A DNA stretch of 64,000 nt from Anthoceros angustus. Its lineage: Eukaryota > Streptophyta > Anthocerotopsida > Anthocerotales > Anthocerotaceae. Position numbers and translations under genes: made by a program. The notes beneath the pieces are model-generated. The model saw only the letters and a list, made by a program, of their open reading frames with translations. It was not told the origin of the DNA and ran no database searches. The stretch covers positions 2,170,001 to 2,234,000 of the forward strand of contig MU008161.1 of the NCBI GenBank assembly GCA_010909165.1, read 5' to 3'. Positions 45,995-57,721 of the stretch are shown here, in pieces; position 1 is the stretch's first letter, and each line of letters begins with the position of its first letter.

Positions 45995-46625
45995 CCCATG
46001 CCAAAAAGTCCCCTTGCACTAGGCACCTTCACCACTGCGATGTGATTCCGTCTTGGCCAACTTCAGCCTATGGCGTCTTGTTTTTGAAATGAATCAGGAG
46101 GTAAATATGTGTTATAAGCCAAATATGCTGATCGTGTTTTCCTACTATGTGCTAAGTTGAGGCTAACAACCAGTAACCTATTTTGTAAACTATGTGAAGC
46201 TTGTTAACTAACTTTCTTTTCTAGTGTATTAGTAGTAAAAATAAAAATAGCTATTTAGAAAAATATATAACTTATATATATAATTGATATTTTAAGATCT
46301 TATTATGAGATATTGATGTATTTCTTAAATCTATTAATTAAGAAATAGAACTTTCGGTCGAAAAACTAGATAAACACCTTCTATATATGTAGTCACTAGT
46401 TCTCCTGGTGTTCCTTCCTTAAGTCTTCCACCCATTGAAAGTGTTGTCTATGTATATTGATTATTATCCCCTTTCTATGTATTGATCTTTCATTGCTCTA
46501 TGTAAAACTACATTTGCATTCAGAAGATCTCTCTATTCTTCATTCATGCATTGTAGAAGTATGTTTTATAACATTTCTAATATTATGATTGTATTTGTAA
46601 TTTTGATTGAAGACTCGATGGCCTG
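45995..46625. other. AT-rich intergenic DNA
   Basis: No gene, RNA or repeat family recognised. Confidence 0.5.
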
Positions 46626-46629
46626 TAGC

Positions 46630-46925
46630 AGTATGAGCATTGACTTTTTTGTGAACCTTCTTCTCTTCTATGGAGCTATTATGAGCATTGACTTTTTTGT
46701 GAACCTTCTTCTCTTCTAGGGAGCTATTATGAGCATTGTCTTTTTTATGAGCCTCCTTGTCTTCTTACGAGTCATTATAAGCATTGTCTCTTTTATAAGT
46801 TTCCTTGTCTTCTTGTTGGGTATCATGAGCATTGTCTCTGTTATGAGCCTCCTTGTCTTGTTGGGAGTTATTATAAGCGTTCTCTCTTTTATGACCCTCC
46901 TTGTCCTTTTGAGAGTTATATGGAG
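46630..46925. repeat. 48-bp tandem repeat, about six copies
   Basis: ATGAGCATTG or ATAAGCATTG recurs near 46,632, 46,681, 46,729, 46,778 and 46,827, about 48-49 bp apart, followed by T-rich and CTTCTCTTC or CCTTGTC blocks. Because 48 is divisible by three, the plus strand codes a repetitive hydrophobic peptide and the minus strand a 16-residue hydrophilic repeat. Neither looks like a gene. Confidence 0.85.
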
Positions 46926-47133
46926 GCTTATGCATAGCGCAAAAAAGAGATTTACGCATTTGATTATAGTGCATAGTAGAAAATTAAAATTTAATATATA
47001 TATATATATATATTAAAATATTTTAATTCAATATTAGATTTGTAGAGTAGATAAGTATGTTGAGATTAAATAGGATAAATCATGTTACGTTCGAACTACC
47101 AAGCCTAGCTTGTACACCATGTGATTTAGTAAA

Positions 47134-47384
47134 GCTGGAGTATGCCTAAAGATGAATTTCTAAGTATGTTTCTGATCATGGACAAATTGTTGGTTGGTGG
47201 TGTGTATGTAATCAAGGGACGTATTATTATTACCTCTCGAGCTTGGTTTCCATCTTTTGCTGGAGTATGCCTAAAGATGAATTTCTAAGTATGTTTCTGA
47301 TCATGGACAAATTGTTGGTTGGTGGTGTGTATGTAATCAAGGGACGTATTATTATTACCTCTCGAGCTTGGTTTCCATCTTTCG
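47134..47384. repeat. 125-bp tandem duplication
   Basis: Copies at 47,134-47,258 and 47,259-47,384 are nearly identical (GGACAAATTGTTGGTTGGTG and CTCGAGCTTGGTTTCCATC shared). Confidence 0.95.
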
Positions 47385-47655
47385 TTACATTTACAGCTTT
47401 CTAGTAGATAAGTTTGTTGAGATTAAATACTATAAGTCATAACACCATAATGTTCTTTCCGTCGAAACAATGAACGCCTGTTCTAGAAACATCGCCGCCG
47501 GTTCGTATTTCTTGTCCTTCGATTCATCCTTGTGATTCGTATTTCTTGTCCTGCAAATTCCTTGTGGGTTATATTTCTTGTCCCCTTACCGATTCGGCTC
47601 ATGAGTAAGACAACGGAAACGATTGGACCGCACTATGCATGCAAGACTCAGTAAA

Positions 47656-47886
47656 GCCTAGTTTACAGCATACGGCTATTTCATTTCATGGACCGAGAGA
47701 ATATAGTTTAGTGTTTTTAGGCCCGCACCATCGGTATATTTGTAAGAGAAAACATAAAAATTTCTTGAAAGCCTAGTTTACAAGATACTGCTATTTCATT
47801 TCATGGATCGAGAGAATATAGTTTAGTGTTTTTAGGCCCGCACCATCGGTATATTTGTAAGAGAAAACATAAATATTTCTTGAAAA
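47656..47886. repeat. 115-bp tandem duplication
   Basis: Copies at 47,656-47,770 and 47,771-47,886 share GAGAATATAGTTTAGTG and GGCCCGCACCATCGGTAT, with only a few single-base differences and one-base indels. Confidence 0.95.
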
Positions 47887-47889
47887 CGT

Positions 47890-48838
47890 TCCGGGCACAG
47901 ATCAAGTAATTACCCTAAAACCATAGTAGGATGCCGGCATACCGGTGGCCTTGCACATAAAAACACATAATCAAACCGCTGATAGCCGGTCTTTAGGTTT
48001 ACGGGGCATTACATGTGTCACAGTTCGGGATCAACTTTGGGATTACTACACACATGCGAGACACATCGAGGATGACGGTAATGTTTCTAAGGCGACTGTC
48101 ATCTGCGTCTTCGAAAGTGTCTACTAGTAGCCTTCATTGCCTCTGCATCATCTTCCTCTATCCCATCAACTTCTGAGGCAGAAGGCCATGCTGTATCAAG
48201 TGTTTGTTGACCCTCATCCAAAAGGTGGGTGCTAGCATGCTTTGGTGCTCACTTAAGTGTTATTGTATTTGACGTTAATGTATAAAAATATATATATTAT
48301 TATAATATCCATTTCACATAAACAACTGTTGAGTTCACTTGGACGGGTTTGTCCACAGACACAAAGTTCATTTAACCACAATTGTGATGAACCGGCCAGG
48401 GCCCGTTGGTTTATGGCGGGAATTTGAATTGGATTATTTACCTAGTGGATCGGGTTGCGTACCACCACTCAACTCTCTAGAGCGTGAGTCCCCAACCACT
48501 GATTTCCTCGGCCTTGGCGGTTCTCAGAGGTTGACTTCCTGTGCACTTGTCATTTGTCCGATGTGGAGAAGGAGTATGAACTCGTGGGTGATGACACTAA
48601 GAACCTAGCGTGGTTGCTCTCCGCGGCGGTCACACTATGTTGCAACCAAACCGACATCCAGGATCCGCTCAACAGGTGGAGGCGCGAGTTTCGGCGTGGC
48701 CGGATGGATGTTGATGCTAGTGCACCTGTGGATGATGAGTCGACCGAGCGGTGGTGGATGCAAGTTATGCCAGGTTCAAGCATGTGACGCTGGCGTGCGT
48801 ACGCTTGGCTGCATTAGCGCCGCGTACGTCGCCGGTTG
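47890..48838. other. Unassigned region with short open frames
   Basis: A 77-codon plus-strand frame at 48,554-48,787 is acidic and Trp-containing but has no recognised domain. It may be a decayed mobile-element protein. Nothing else was recognised. Confidence 0.3.
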
Positions 48839-49302
48839 AAGCTTGCGGTCTTTGGGTGATGTGTCTCGTATTTCGCAAGATGCACATGCTCGCGGTGGAG
48901 GTAATCTGCTACTGTGCCATTCGTGTATCGTGTGGGGCCTTGTTAATGGGTGCTTGTGTCGCTCTTAACTCAAGCCTTTTGGTAAAGTGCGTCGTCATGG
49001 GGTGGCGCGAGCGTACGTCGATGATGGTATGCCATCGATGCGGTGGTGGATCACGATTATGCTGGGTTAGCTACAGGGATGTTGGCGGCTTGCGGTGATA
49101 CTAGCTGACCGCTTCTGCCAAATCTTGCATGCTCGGTTCAAGCTTGCGGTGCTGGGTGATGTGTCTGGTCGTACGCAAGATACATGCATGCTCGCGGTGG
49201 AGGTAATGACGCTCTTTGTGCCATTCGTGTATCGTGTGGGGCCTTGTTAATGGGTGCTTGTCGCTCTTAACTCAAGCCTTTTTGGTAAAGTGCAGAGTCA
49301 TG
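48839..49302. repeat. Tandem duplication with 304-bp offset
   Basis: Sequence at 48,839-49,001 reappears at 49,143-49,302 with shared blocks GTGCCATTCGTGTATCGTGT and GGCCTTGTTAATGGGTGCTT. Differences are short indels clustered at CG-rich places. Confidence 0.85.
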
Positions 49303-49344
49303 GGGGTAGTGTGCGTATAGCATGCTGATGATGGTATTGTGGCA

Positions 49345-49978
49345 TGGCCCGTTCACCAGCAAGCCAACGGCAAGCATGGGCTGAACAGAAGCGTCGTCAG
49401 AGGGAAAAGCAGGCCCAAACAACTGCATCTGCAAACATCCAGCGGGTTATCGAGCACTTCATAACTGTATGAATCTTCTTTAATCCAACCTGACACACAT
49501 GAGAAGGAAAACATCAGAATATGCTTGTACATGCCGTGCAGGCATGTGGCCTGTAATGGAGGCTCGGATCATGAAGCACGGTATAGCCGCTACAAATCCT
49601 TTTGGCCGAGCAGGCATTGACAAATTTGCTGAGAGATTTCGGAAGATATGGGGCAGGGAACCAAGTAAGGCAGAGGCGCGATGGGGGGCACATAATTCGG
49701 TGGAAAGGATGCAGGTTATGGGATGCTCTTCGGTCGGCCCGGTAAGTGTATATTTTACTTGATTGCTTCTTCCTGAATGGCTACGTTGCACTTACATGGG
49801 TACTTGATGTCCATCAGCAGATACCTTGGTTGGAACACCAGTTGAGGAGGAGGAGATCCCATTTCTTTGGAAGGAGGTTGGCATTTAACTTAGTAGAGGC
49901 GGTCATGGAAATGCAAATCGAAACACGGTTGACAATCATGTCAAGCTCAGAACAAGAGGCACAGAACAAGCGACATGT
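49345..49978 (+). other. Unassigned short open frames
   Basis: Two short plus-strand frames follow each other: a Gln/Arg-rich peptide (SQRQAWAEQKRRQREKQAQ, near 49,345-49,470) and an 87-codon frame at 49,499-49,762. A GT-rich junction between them could be an intron. I recognise no family and do not call a gene. Confidence 0.25.
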
Positions 49979-50250
49979 GGGATTGCTCTTGTTGGAGCTT
50001 CGTGTCTATAAATTTAGTAGCGGACAGCATGTAGGTCATCCGTCTACCACGGAGCGAGTCCCCAGCAGGTGAAAAATTAGGATTTGCTCTTGTTCGGGCT
50101 TCTCATATATAAATTTGGTAGCGGACGACATGTAGGTCATCCGTCTACCACAGGAGAGTCTGTAGGTGAAAATTAGGATTGCTCTTGTTCGGGCTTCTCA
50201 TATGTAAATTTGGTAGCCAGGGCAGGTCATCCGTCTAACAGGATGGTCCA
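49979..50250. repeat. About 100-bp tandem repeat, three copies
   Basis: The block AGGTCATCCGTCTA recurs at about 50,031, 50,132 and 50,223, with GGATTGCTCTTGTT and AAATTTGGTAGC shared between copies. Copy-to-copy changes are again short indels around CG sites. Confidence 0.85.
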
Positions 50251-51193
50251 TGGGTGGCTCACATAATCTCAGCTTGGAGGTGGCTCATGCACAAGTGTCC
50301 GGAGGAGCATGGGCGGTGTGCATGAAATCTTCAACAGGCAAAAGGAAGCACGGTGCAAGGTCCAAGGAAGCTTGAGGCTCTAGGAAGGCGGGAGGCGTTC
50401 GAGCCGAGATGTTTCATTTCGGCTTCTTGGTATACATAGTCTTAAGCCTTCATGGTCTTTCTTGTTGAGACTTAGTTATCAATCCCATATGTGGATCTAT
50501 GGATACTATGATCATGCGGTGATCATAAATAAAACCGTATCATAAGCGGTCAATTAAGCGTAAATTATAATGACATCTAACATGATCAGTTACCATGAAA
50601 CTCTCACTAAAAGCTGGTTTGAACATGCAAGAATATACCATGCAAACATTAAAATATTCTTTATGCAGCCATGTTTTGTGGTATGTATCTGGGTCATGGA
50701 GGTCACCATTGTCCAGTGCTGGCGTGTACGGGACAAAGCAGCGCCGTGCAGTCACCGTCTGACACTTACGGGCTCGAGCCGCCTGCTGCGATGTTCCGGT
50801 CGCGCCCGTCGGAAAAGCAGCGTCGTCTTGAGCCGGGTAGCTCAGTGCGGTCGCCCGCGGGCCGCGGGCGATCAGATCCATTCAGCACTAGTCGAACGGG
50901 ACTGCGGTGTCCGGTGCGCCGTCTTTCACCTCTCCACGGCGTCCTCGAAAGACACTACAAAGGCGTGTTCGATCTTGGGAGCCGTCTTAAGAGGCCGCCA
51001 TTGTCTTTGAGCGTCTTAATATGTCTCAAATAGCGGTGTTTTGTAGTAGTGATGTTAATGGGACAAAGGCTGGTCACCGTCTCCGCATAAGCGGACTACG
51101 GAGAAGATGAAGGCTTTCATCTCCTTCTTTTAAATGTTTTGTTTCCCCTACGGATTGTCGTATGAGCAATCAACGGGGCCATATCGTTGATCG

Positions 51194-51388
51194 TGTTAGA
51201 AAGCGAGTTATTCGAGGTTCGGTACATTAGAAATGGTGTGCTATGCATACATATATAGCCTTTGGCCTTGTCATACTCTCGATAGTATGAAACCCTATCT
51301 CGCTCTGGGATAATCCTATATACTTCTAGGACTTATACTCATAACTCTAATATGTGATGTGTTGCACCAATCCTATAGATTTCTAACA
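51194..51388 (-). repeat. Copia LTR, outer 3' copy
   Basis: 195 bp with TGTTAGAAA and TTTCTAACA inverted ends, preceded by the GATCG target duplication. Confidence 0.93.
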
Positions 51389-52818
51389 CTCCCACTCAAC
51401 ACATCGCTACTCTTTTAAGCCTAACATCTTGCTAAACTTAACGTGCTTCTCTAAAGTCAATCCTTTTGGTCAAAACATCTGAGGCATGTCCATGTGGGAC
51501 AATACGCTAGCTCTATCTCCTTGGATTGAACTTTCTCTCGATGAAGTGATGCTTTACTTCAATGTGTTTTCCTTGCGTGAAAAGTAGCATTCTTTGCTAA
51601 GTAAATGCAACCTTGATTGTCGTTGAAGATGGTTGTTGCACCCTTACTTAAATCCCATTTCTTGAGCAATCGTCGTAGCCATATTGCTTCCATTGTTGCG
51701 TGAGATATTGCCATGTACTCCGCTCAGAGGACAAAGCCATGGTGACGCCTACTACTCCATGAAATGGCTCCCCAAATAGCATAAATACATATCCTGGTAG
51801 ACTTGCCATCGACATCTCCATTGTCGAATCACAAAATCCAACCACCAGGCGTCTTCATGTCGATCCTTTTGGTATTGCAACTTCCAATGTTTTGTGCCGC
51901 GCAAGTATCTCGAATATCCTCTTGATCGCTTGATAATCTTGTTGTCCGGGGTTGGCCAAGAATCGACTCACAACTCCCACTCTGCAATGTCGGGCCTTGT
52001 CCACATTGCCAAATATGTAAGCGATAACGGCACGTTGATAGAGAGTCTTATCTATCTTCTCTTTCTCCTTTTAGGTTGTAGGGCTCATGCTTCCATCGCC
52101 TTGCGCTTAATCTTGAATGTCCACTTTGATCCTATGCTCTTCCTTCCGTGAGGTAGAGGAGTGATTGCCCAAGTTTTGTTCTTGAGAAGAGTTATACTCA
52201 CGTCACGGCTTCTTTCCACTCCTTTTGGTCCTTCCAATGCTTCCTTTAGGCTTTGTGGTTCGGCATCGCCAACCATGCCTTTAAAATATTCTTTGTGACC
52301 ATGTTTTGTGGTATGTATACGGTCATGGAGTCACCATTGTCGGTCTGCGTGTAACGGACAAAGCGAGCCCGTGCGGCCACGGGGTCACCGTCGGCTTGCC
52401 AGGCTCGGGCACTTGCAGCTGCGATATTCGGTGCGCCCGTCTGAAGCAGCGTCGGTAATGCCGGTGGCTCGAGTCTGCGATCGCCGCGGGCCCGGGCGAT
52501 CGGGTCCATTGCAACCGCTAATCGAAGCGGACTGCTGTCCGGTGCGCCGTCTTTCACCTCTCTCGGCGTCCTCGAAAGACACTACAAAGGCGTGTTACGA
52601 TCTTGGGAGCCGTCTTAAAGGCCGCCATCTTCTTCGGGCGTCTTAATATGTCTCAAATAGCGGTGTTTTGTAGTAGTGATGTGTCCGGACAAAGGCTGGT
52701 CACCGTCTCACTGCAAGCGGACTACGGAGAAGATGAAGGCTTTCATCTCCTTCTTTCTGAAATGTTTTGTTTCCCCTACGGGTTATATGAGCAATCAAGC
52801 AGGCCATATCGTTGATCG

Positions 52819-53006
52819 TGTTAGCAGTTATTCCAGTTGATACATTAGAAATGGTGTGCTATGCATACATATATAGCCTTTGGCCTTGTCATACTCTCGA
52901 TAGTATGAAACCCTATCTCGCTCTGGGATAATCCTATATACTTCTAGGACTTATACTCATAACTCTAATATGTGATGTGTTGCACCAATCCTATAGATTT
53001 CTAACA
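52819..53006 (-). repeat. Copia LTR, internal copy created by the tandem duplication
   Basis: 188 bp, preceded by another copy of the flank and GATCG (52,814-52,818). It is a duplicate of the outer 3' LTR with a short deletion near its left edge. Confidence 0.92.
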
Positions 53007-56000
53007 CTCCCACTCAACACATCGCTACTCTTTTAAGCCTAACATCTTGCTAAACTTAACGTGCTTCTCTAAAGTCAATCCTTTTGGTCAAAACATCTGA
53101 GGCATGTCCATGTGGGACAATACGCTAGCTCTATCTCCTTGGATTGAACTTTCTCTCGATGAAGTGATGCTTTACTTCAATGTGTTTTCCTTGCGTGAAA
53201 AGTAGCATTCTTTGCTAAGTAAATGCAACCTTGATTGTCGTTGAAGATGGTTGTTGCACCCTTACTTAAATCCCATTTCTTGAGCAATCGTCGTAGCCAT
53301 ATTGCTTCCATTGTTGCGGCGATATTGCCATGTACTCCGCTCAGAGGACAAAGCCATGGTGACGCCTACTACTCCATGAAATGGCTCCCCAAATAGCATA
53401 AATACATATCCTGTGGTAGACTTGCGATCGACATCTCCATTGTCAATCAAAAATCCAACCACCAGGCGTCTTCATGTCGATCCTTTTGGTATTGCAACTT
53501 CCAATGTTTTGTGCAGCATAGTATCTGAATATCCTCTTGATTTGATAATCTTGTTGTCCGGGGTTGGCCAAGAATCGACTCACAACTCCCACTCTGCAAT
53601 GTGCCTTGTCCACATTGCCAAATATGTAAGCGATAACGGCACGTTGATAGAGAGTCTTATCTATCTTCTCTTTCTCCTTTTAGGTTGTAGGGCTCATGCT
53701 TCCATCGCCTTGCGCTTAATCTTGAATGTCCACTTTGATCCTATGCTCTTCCTTCCGTGAGGTAGAGGAGTGATTGCCCAAGTTTTGTTCTTGAGAAGAG
53801 AGTTATACTCACGTCACGGCTTCTTTCCACTCCTTTGCCTTTTGGTCCTTCCAATGCTTCCTTAGGCTTTGTGGTTCGGCATCGCCAACCATGCCTCCTC
53901 ATACACACATGCATTCATGGATTCCAAGATCTTCTGAAGGTTTCCATTGTCGTTGATCTTCTCAAGATTGGTTGTCTCTCTCGAATACTTGAGCTTCCTC
54001 TTCTTCGTCAATTACGACAATGCTTTGATCTTCATCTACTTCTCCATCGCGTGAATTTCCCTTTCTCCCCTCTATGTCGCATTGTTGAGAAGGTTCGTTG
54101 AGCTCAGGCGGTTGCTCAAGAGTGTCATCATAGTCGAATCCTCATGGTCGTCAACATACGTCGGATCCTTCATGATAACCGGGGTTGGAGCTCCCACTCC
54201 TTTGATGGGTTCCACAACCTCATTAAATACAACGTCCACTAAAATGATCTTCTTCCTTGAAAGATCATACAACCGGTAGCCCTTAATCTCGAAGAGTATC
54301 CAAGCATAAGGCACTTCACGCCTTTTGGATCCCATTTTGTTCGGGTTTGCTTGAACGTGAGCATAAACCACAACCAAAGATCCTCAAATGGCTTATGTCG
54401 GACGGCGAGACCACGCTTCCTCCGGTCATTCCAACAATAGCTTTGGTTGGAACTCGATTCAAAACATAGGTTCATGTAATGACCTCACCCCAAAACGTAC
54501 TTCCAAGCCACTATGATGTAACATGCATTTAGTCCAGACTCCTAAGTTTGCTCCCACTCCATTTTGCTCCGGTGTGAGGGATGGTTAGTTGCCTTCCAAT
54601 TCCATGCTCCTTGCAAAAGCGTTGGAAGTTAGTGGAGATGTATTCACCTCCGTTGTCACTCATAAAGTCTTGACGTTGTCCACTTCGTTCTCTCCACCAT
54701 GGCTTTCCATTCCTTGAAGAGTGTAAATACCGGATTTCTCCTTCATAAGATATGTCCAGTCTTCCTAGTGAAATCATCCACAAACACCGAATGTAGCGGG
54801 CTCCGCCATGAGTGGATTTTATTTTCACCACACACATGTGTGTACCAACTCTAGCGCCATCTTTGCTCGTCATGCAATCTTTGGGAACTTAGTTCGGTGT
54901 AGCTTTCCCATTATGCACCCTTGGCATAAGCGGCTCACCCACTTCTTTCAAATCCAAGCGTAACCATATGTTGGTTCTTCATCAACTTCATTGTCCACAC
55001 CAATGTGCCCTAGACGTTGATGCCATAAATCAATAGATCCAATGCTATTTTTTTCATAAAGGTGCAAGCTTGCCTTCCACGAAACTTTGTACAAATTTCC
55101 TACGGACGCCTAGCAATCACTTTAGCATTCGATAACTCGAGTTTCAGTTGGATCAAATCCTTTTGGAATTGAACACAACCTCATGACATCGGCAATTTTT
55201 GCGGAAAGAAGATTCCTCGCAAGATGAGGCACATGATGCACGTCTTAATACACCTCCCGGAAGATGGACTCGTAACACTCCTCTTCCCTTGATGTCATGT
55301 GACCTATTGTCACCAAGCGCCTATGCCCCTCGCAATACCTCGTAGCTTGAGAACCAAGGAAGGTTATAAGCGAAATCTTTGGGATGCACCGAGTCAAGGT
55401 ACAAACTCTCATCCTTCTTTGATGAAGTCGCTTGATCTCTTTCGGTGAAGCACGCCAAGATGTGTTCTTGGTCCTTCTCGGACTTGATTAGCTTGGGATG
55501 ATTTTCTTCAAGTCCGCCAATCTTATTTTCTGATCCTTTGCGTGATTGGGCTTCCGCATAATAACAAAAGCCTTTCACCTTTCTCTTTGCATCTATCCTT
55601 GTCCCTTCTAGAGACTTGGCTTGGTCTTCCACCGTGATGTGCTCTTCTTGAGAAGAGTGCCAAGCCTTCGCTGCCTTGTGTCCGGAAAGAACCATCAAGC
55701 TCCTCTTGTAGGAGTAATCTAACCACCTCATCAAAGGTTGGTTGATTGTCACTTGACGCATCGCTACGGATGCCCTATAAGACAATAAAATTGCCTACAT
55801 GATGGTGGCAAACTACTCACGGTGATCACCTTACCCTCAAGGTTTGATCTCGCCTCCCTCATTTGATCAACCAAGCTTTTCAACTTGTTGACATGTTGTT
55901 GAACGGTGTCGCCTCACCATCTTGAAGTTGGAGAATTGACTTTCCAAGCATTTCGCTCACAATGCTCTTCTTCTCAGCGTTGTGCAAAGAATTTTCCATG

Positions 56001-56420
56001 CATCCTGAAGAGACACACTCGCTCAATTGTGAGAGAATGTCATCCGACACATTCAGATAATATTAGCCAAGGCTTTCGCATCCTTGTCTATATCCTTTTC
56101 GAGCGCCATCCTGAAGTCCATTTTCCACAAACTTCCACAATCCTCTGTCAATGAGAAGAGATTTTAGCTTCAACTTCCATAATGTGAAGTTCCCGCCATC
56201 AAACTTCTCCACTTGACGCGTAGTCTCCATATGCACACCTCAAAGCTATGCAAAGACAAGACAAAAGTTCCTCGCACCAAAACTACTACCAAGCTTCACA
56301 AATTGCAAGCGAGCTTTCACGGACACTTAGTCGCATAACTACAAACAATGCAATAGAAGACAAGTGGCAAGAGTCCACGGTGGTGGTGCAGTACGCATCT
56401 CTGAACCATGCTCGATACCA

Positions 56421-56611
56421 TGTTAGAAAGCGAATTCCAGTTTATACATTAGAAATGGTGTGCTATGCATACATATATAGCCTTTGGCCTTGTCATACTC
56501 TCGATAGTATGAAACCCTATCTCGCTCCTGGGATAATCCTATATACTTCTGGGACTTATACTCATAACTCTAATATGTGATGTGTTGCACCAATCCTATA
56601 GATTTCTAACA
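56421..56611 (-). repeat. Copia LTR, 5' copy
   Basis: 191 bp; the primer-binding site adjoins it at about 56,405-56,420 and the GATCG target duplication follows at 56,612-56,616. Confidence 0.93.
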
Positions 56612-56616
56612 GATCG

Positions 56617-56830
56617 TCTATATGTTGGACTGTCACATGTTGAGAAGCTAAGCCAATGATTGAGCACCGGTTGATTCTGTTCCAGGAGTAATGCAAGGGA
56701 CTCTGCATCTACGAGCCCTGCGTGTTTTGCGGTGTACCCCAACTTTGTTGTTCCTTCCACTAGAGCAGGCAACCATGGCCATATGCTTTGCTAGCTTGTG
56801 CTCACTTGAACTGTTTGCTGCAGTCGATCA
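56617..56830 (-). pseudogene. Possible ankyrin-repeat gene scrap beside the Copia insertion
   Basis: A minus-strand frame open up to the LTR reads TTKLGYTAKHAGLVDAESLA followed by LLLEQ, which resembles an ankyrin repeat. A neighbouring frame upstream (EHKLAKHMAMVAC) would continue it after one frameshift. It is short and the match is loose, so this is a tentative call. Confidence 0.3.
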
Positions 56831-56979
56831 CTTTAATGTTCCTCCCATTTGACAAGCAATTACTCGCCTCAGGCTGGGCCTGGCGGGACGGGCCTTCAAG
56901 TTCAAAGGCAGCTACATCCGCTTTGCTGCGGCTTCCAGCAAGAAAAATCTAAATTCAAAGGAGTCTTGAGTTTAAATGT

Positions 56980-57072
56980 CAAATTGGAGTTTCAACGAAC
57001 GTTCAACAGTGATCGCGCCTGCAGATGTTGGGTTTGTCGTCAACTTTTCCTTTCATGCATGTATTGTCTTTG
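56980..57072. repeat. Dispersed repeat, partner at 60,842-60,935
   Basis: About 90 bp (AACGAACGTTCAA, GATCGCGCCTGCAGATGTTG, TTTCCTTTCATGCATGTATT) is shared nearly perfectly with 60,842-60,935. In this copy it abuts the broken end of a PPR-like gene fragment. Confidence 0.9.
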
Positions 57073-57721
57073 AGAGGCATACATTCGCATAACGTGGTTG
57101 TACAGGAATGTGTCCGTATATCTCTTCTTGACAAGAACATGAACACGGCGACCCAGACTCTGCTTCATCCCACATCGTCTAAGCACAGCAGAAAGCATAG
57201 ACCTTGGAATAGGAGATCTTGTCTGCCCCAGATCCTCCAGAGCTTCCACTGCCTCACTAAGCTTCCCCTGCTGACATAGACTCCTTAAGGGTTCACCAAT
57301 TTCGTATCCTGCACTGCTGCGGGCCAGGAATACCCGGCAACCTGGGCGTAGATGCATTCGCACCACGACGCTTCTGCTCATCTAGTAGAGCAGCCAGCTC
57401 CATATCCACCCAAGGTGGCTTGTGCAAGCTCTTCAGCCGCAGAACGTCGCTGGACTCCTTATGACGGAAGTCAGGAGAACCGGACTTCTTGCCATGTTGC
57501 CTGTTGTCCCACCAAAGTGTATGGTCCAGAAAAACTGTCGCCACAACAGCTCCTGCCGCCCACCCTCGCTCGAAGACAGCACGACCTCCTAAACGGTCTC
57601 TTGGGCTACGAACTGAGCTCGTTGTAAGGCTCCTGGCCCTGGGAGCTTGACGTTTCTTTGTCAAATCCAGGAAAGGTGTTGCCACAACAGGCCTAGCCTC
57701 CTCTGCGAGAATGAAGTGCAA
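57070..57721 (-). pseudogene. Truncated PPR gene fragment, paralogue of the 40-kb PPR gene
   Basis: The minus strand starts at ATG 57721 and reads an N-terminal extension (LWWDNRQHG, compare IWWDDR in the 40-kb gene). After a frameshift near 57,340-57,370 it continues with LRSLCQQGKLSEAVEALEDL and DTFLYNHVMRMYAS. The same order of blocks occurs in the first 180 residues of the 40-kb PPR protein (KICQQGHITEAVEALGVLVQ, DTFLCNNIMRMYAAHG). Homology stops abruptly at the dispersed repeat. It is a broken paralogue with no further PPR motifs. Confidence 0.75.

Larger units (their letters stand above)
50641..53894. repeat. Tandem duplication of about 1.63 kb spanning host flank and Copia 3' end
   Basis: Unit 1 (50,641-52,280) and unit 2 (52,281-53,894) contain, in order, the same roughly 540 bp of flanking DNA, an LTR, the polypurine tract, the RNase H region and the start of the reverse-transcriptase domain. 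The junction at about 52,270-52,281 reads ACCATGC followed by the TTAAAATATTCTTT block. ACCATGC is also present at both parental breakpoints (near 50,637 and 53,888). The copies differ by many 1-10 base indels. Confidence 0.92.
51194..56611 (-). mobile_element. Degenerate Ty1/Copia LTR retrotransposon
   Basis: Outer LTRs lie at 51,194-51,388 and 56,421-56,611, each starting TGTTAG and ending CTAACA, and are flanked by the same 5-bp target duplication GATCG (51,189-51,193 and 56,612-56,616). Read on the minus strand, the primer-binding site TGGTATCGAGC follows the 5' LTR, as expected for initiator-Met tRNA priming. GTTGAGTGGGAG forms the polypurine tract next to the 3' LTR. Between are gag-like sequence (55,785-55,321), integrase remnants (SDNGGEYISTNFQRFCKEHG near 54,700-54,600; GYRLYDLSRKKII near 54,300), an RT start (IGSKWTFKIKRK) and RNase H (STTGYVFML). 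The RT catalytic core is missing. Stops and frameshifts make it non-autonomous. The 3' end is duplicated in tandem. Confidence 0.92.
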
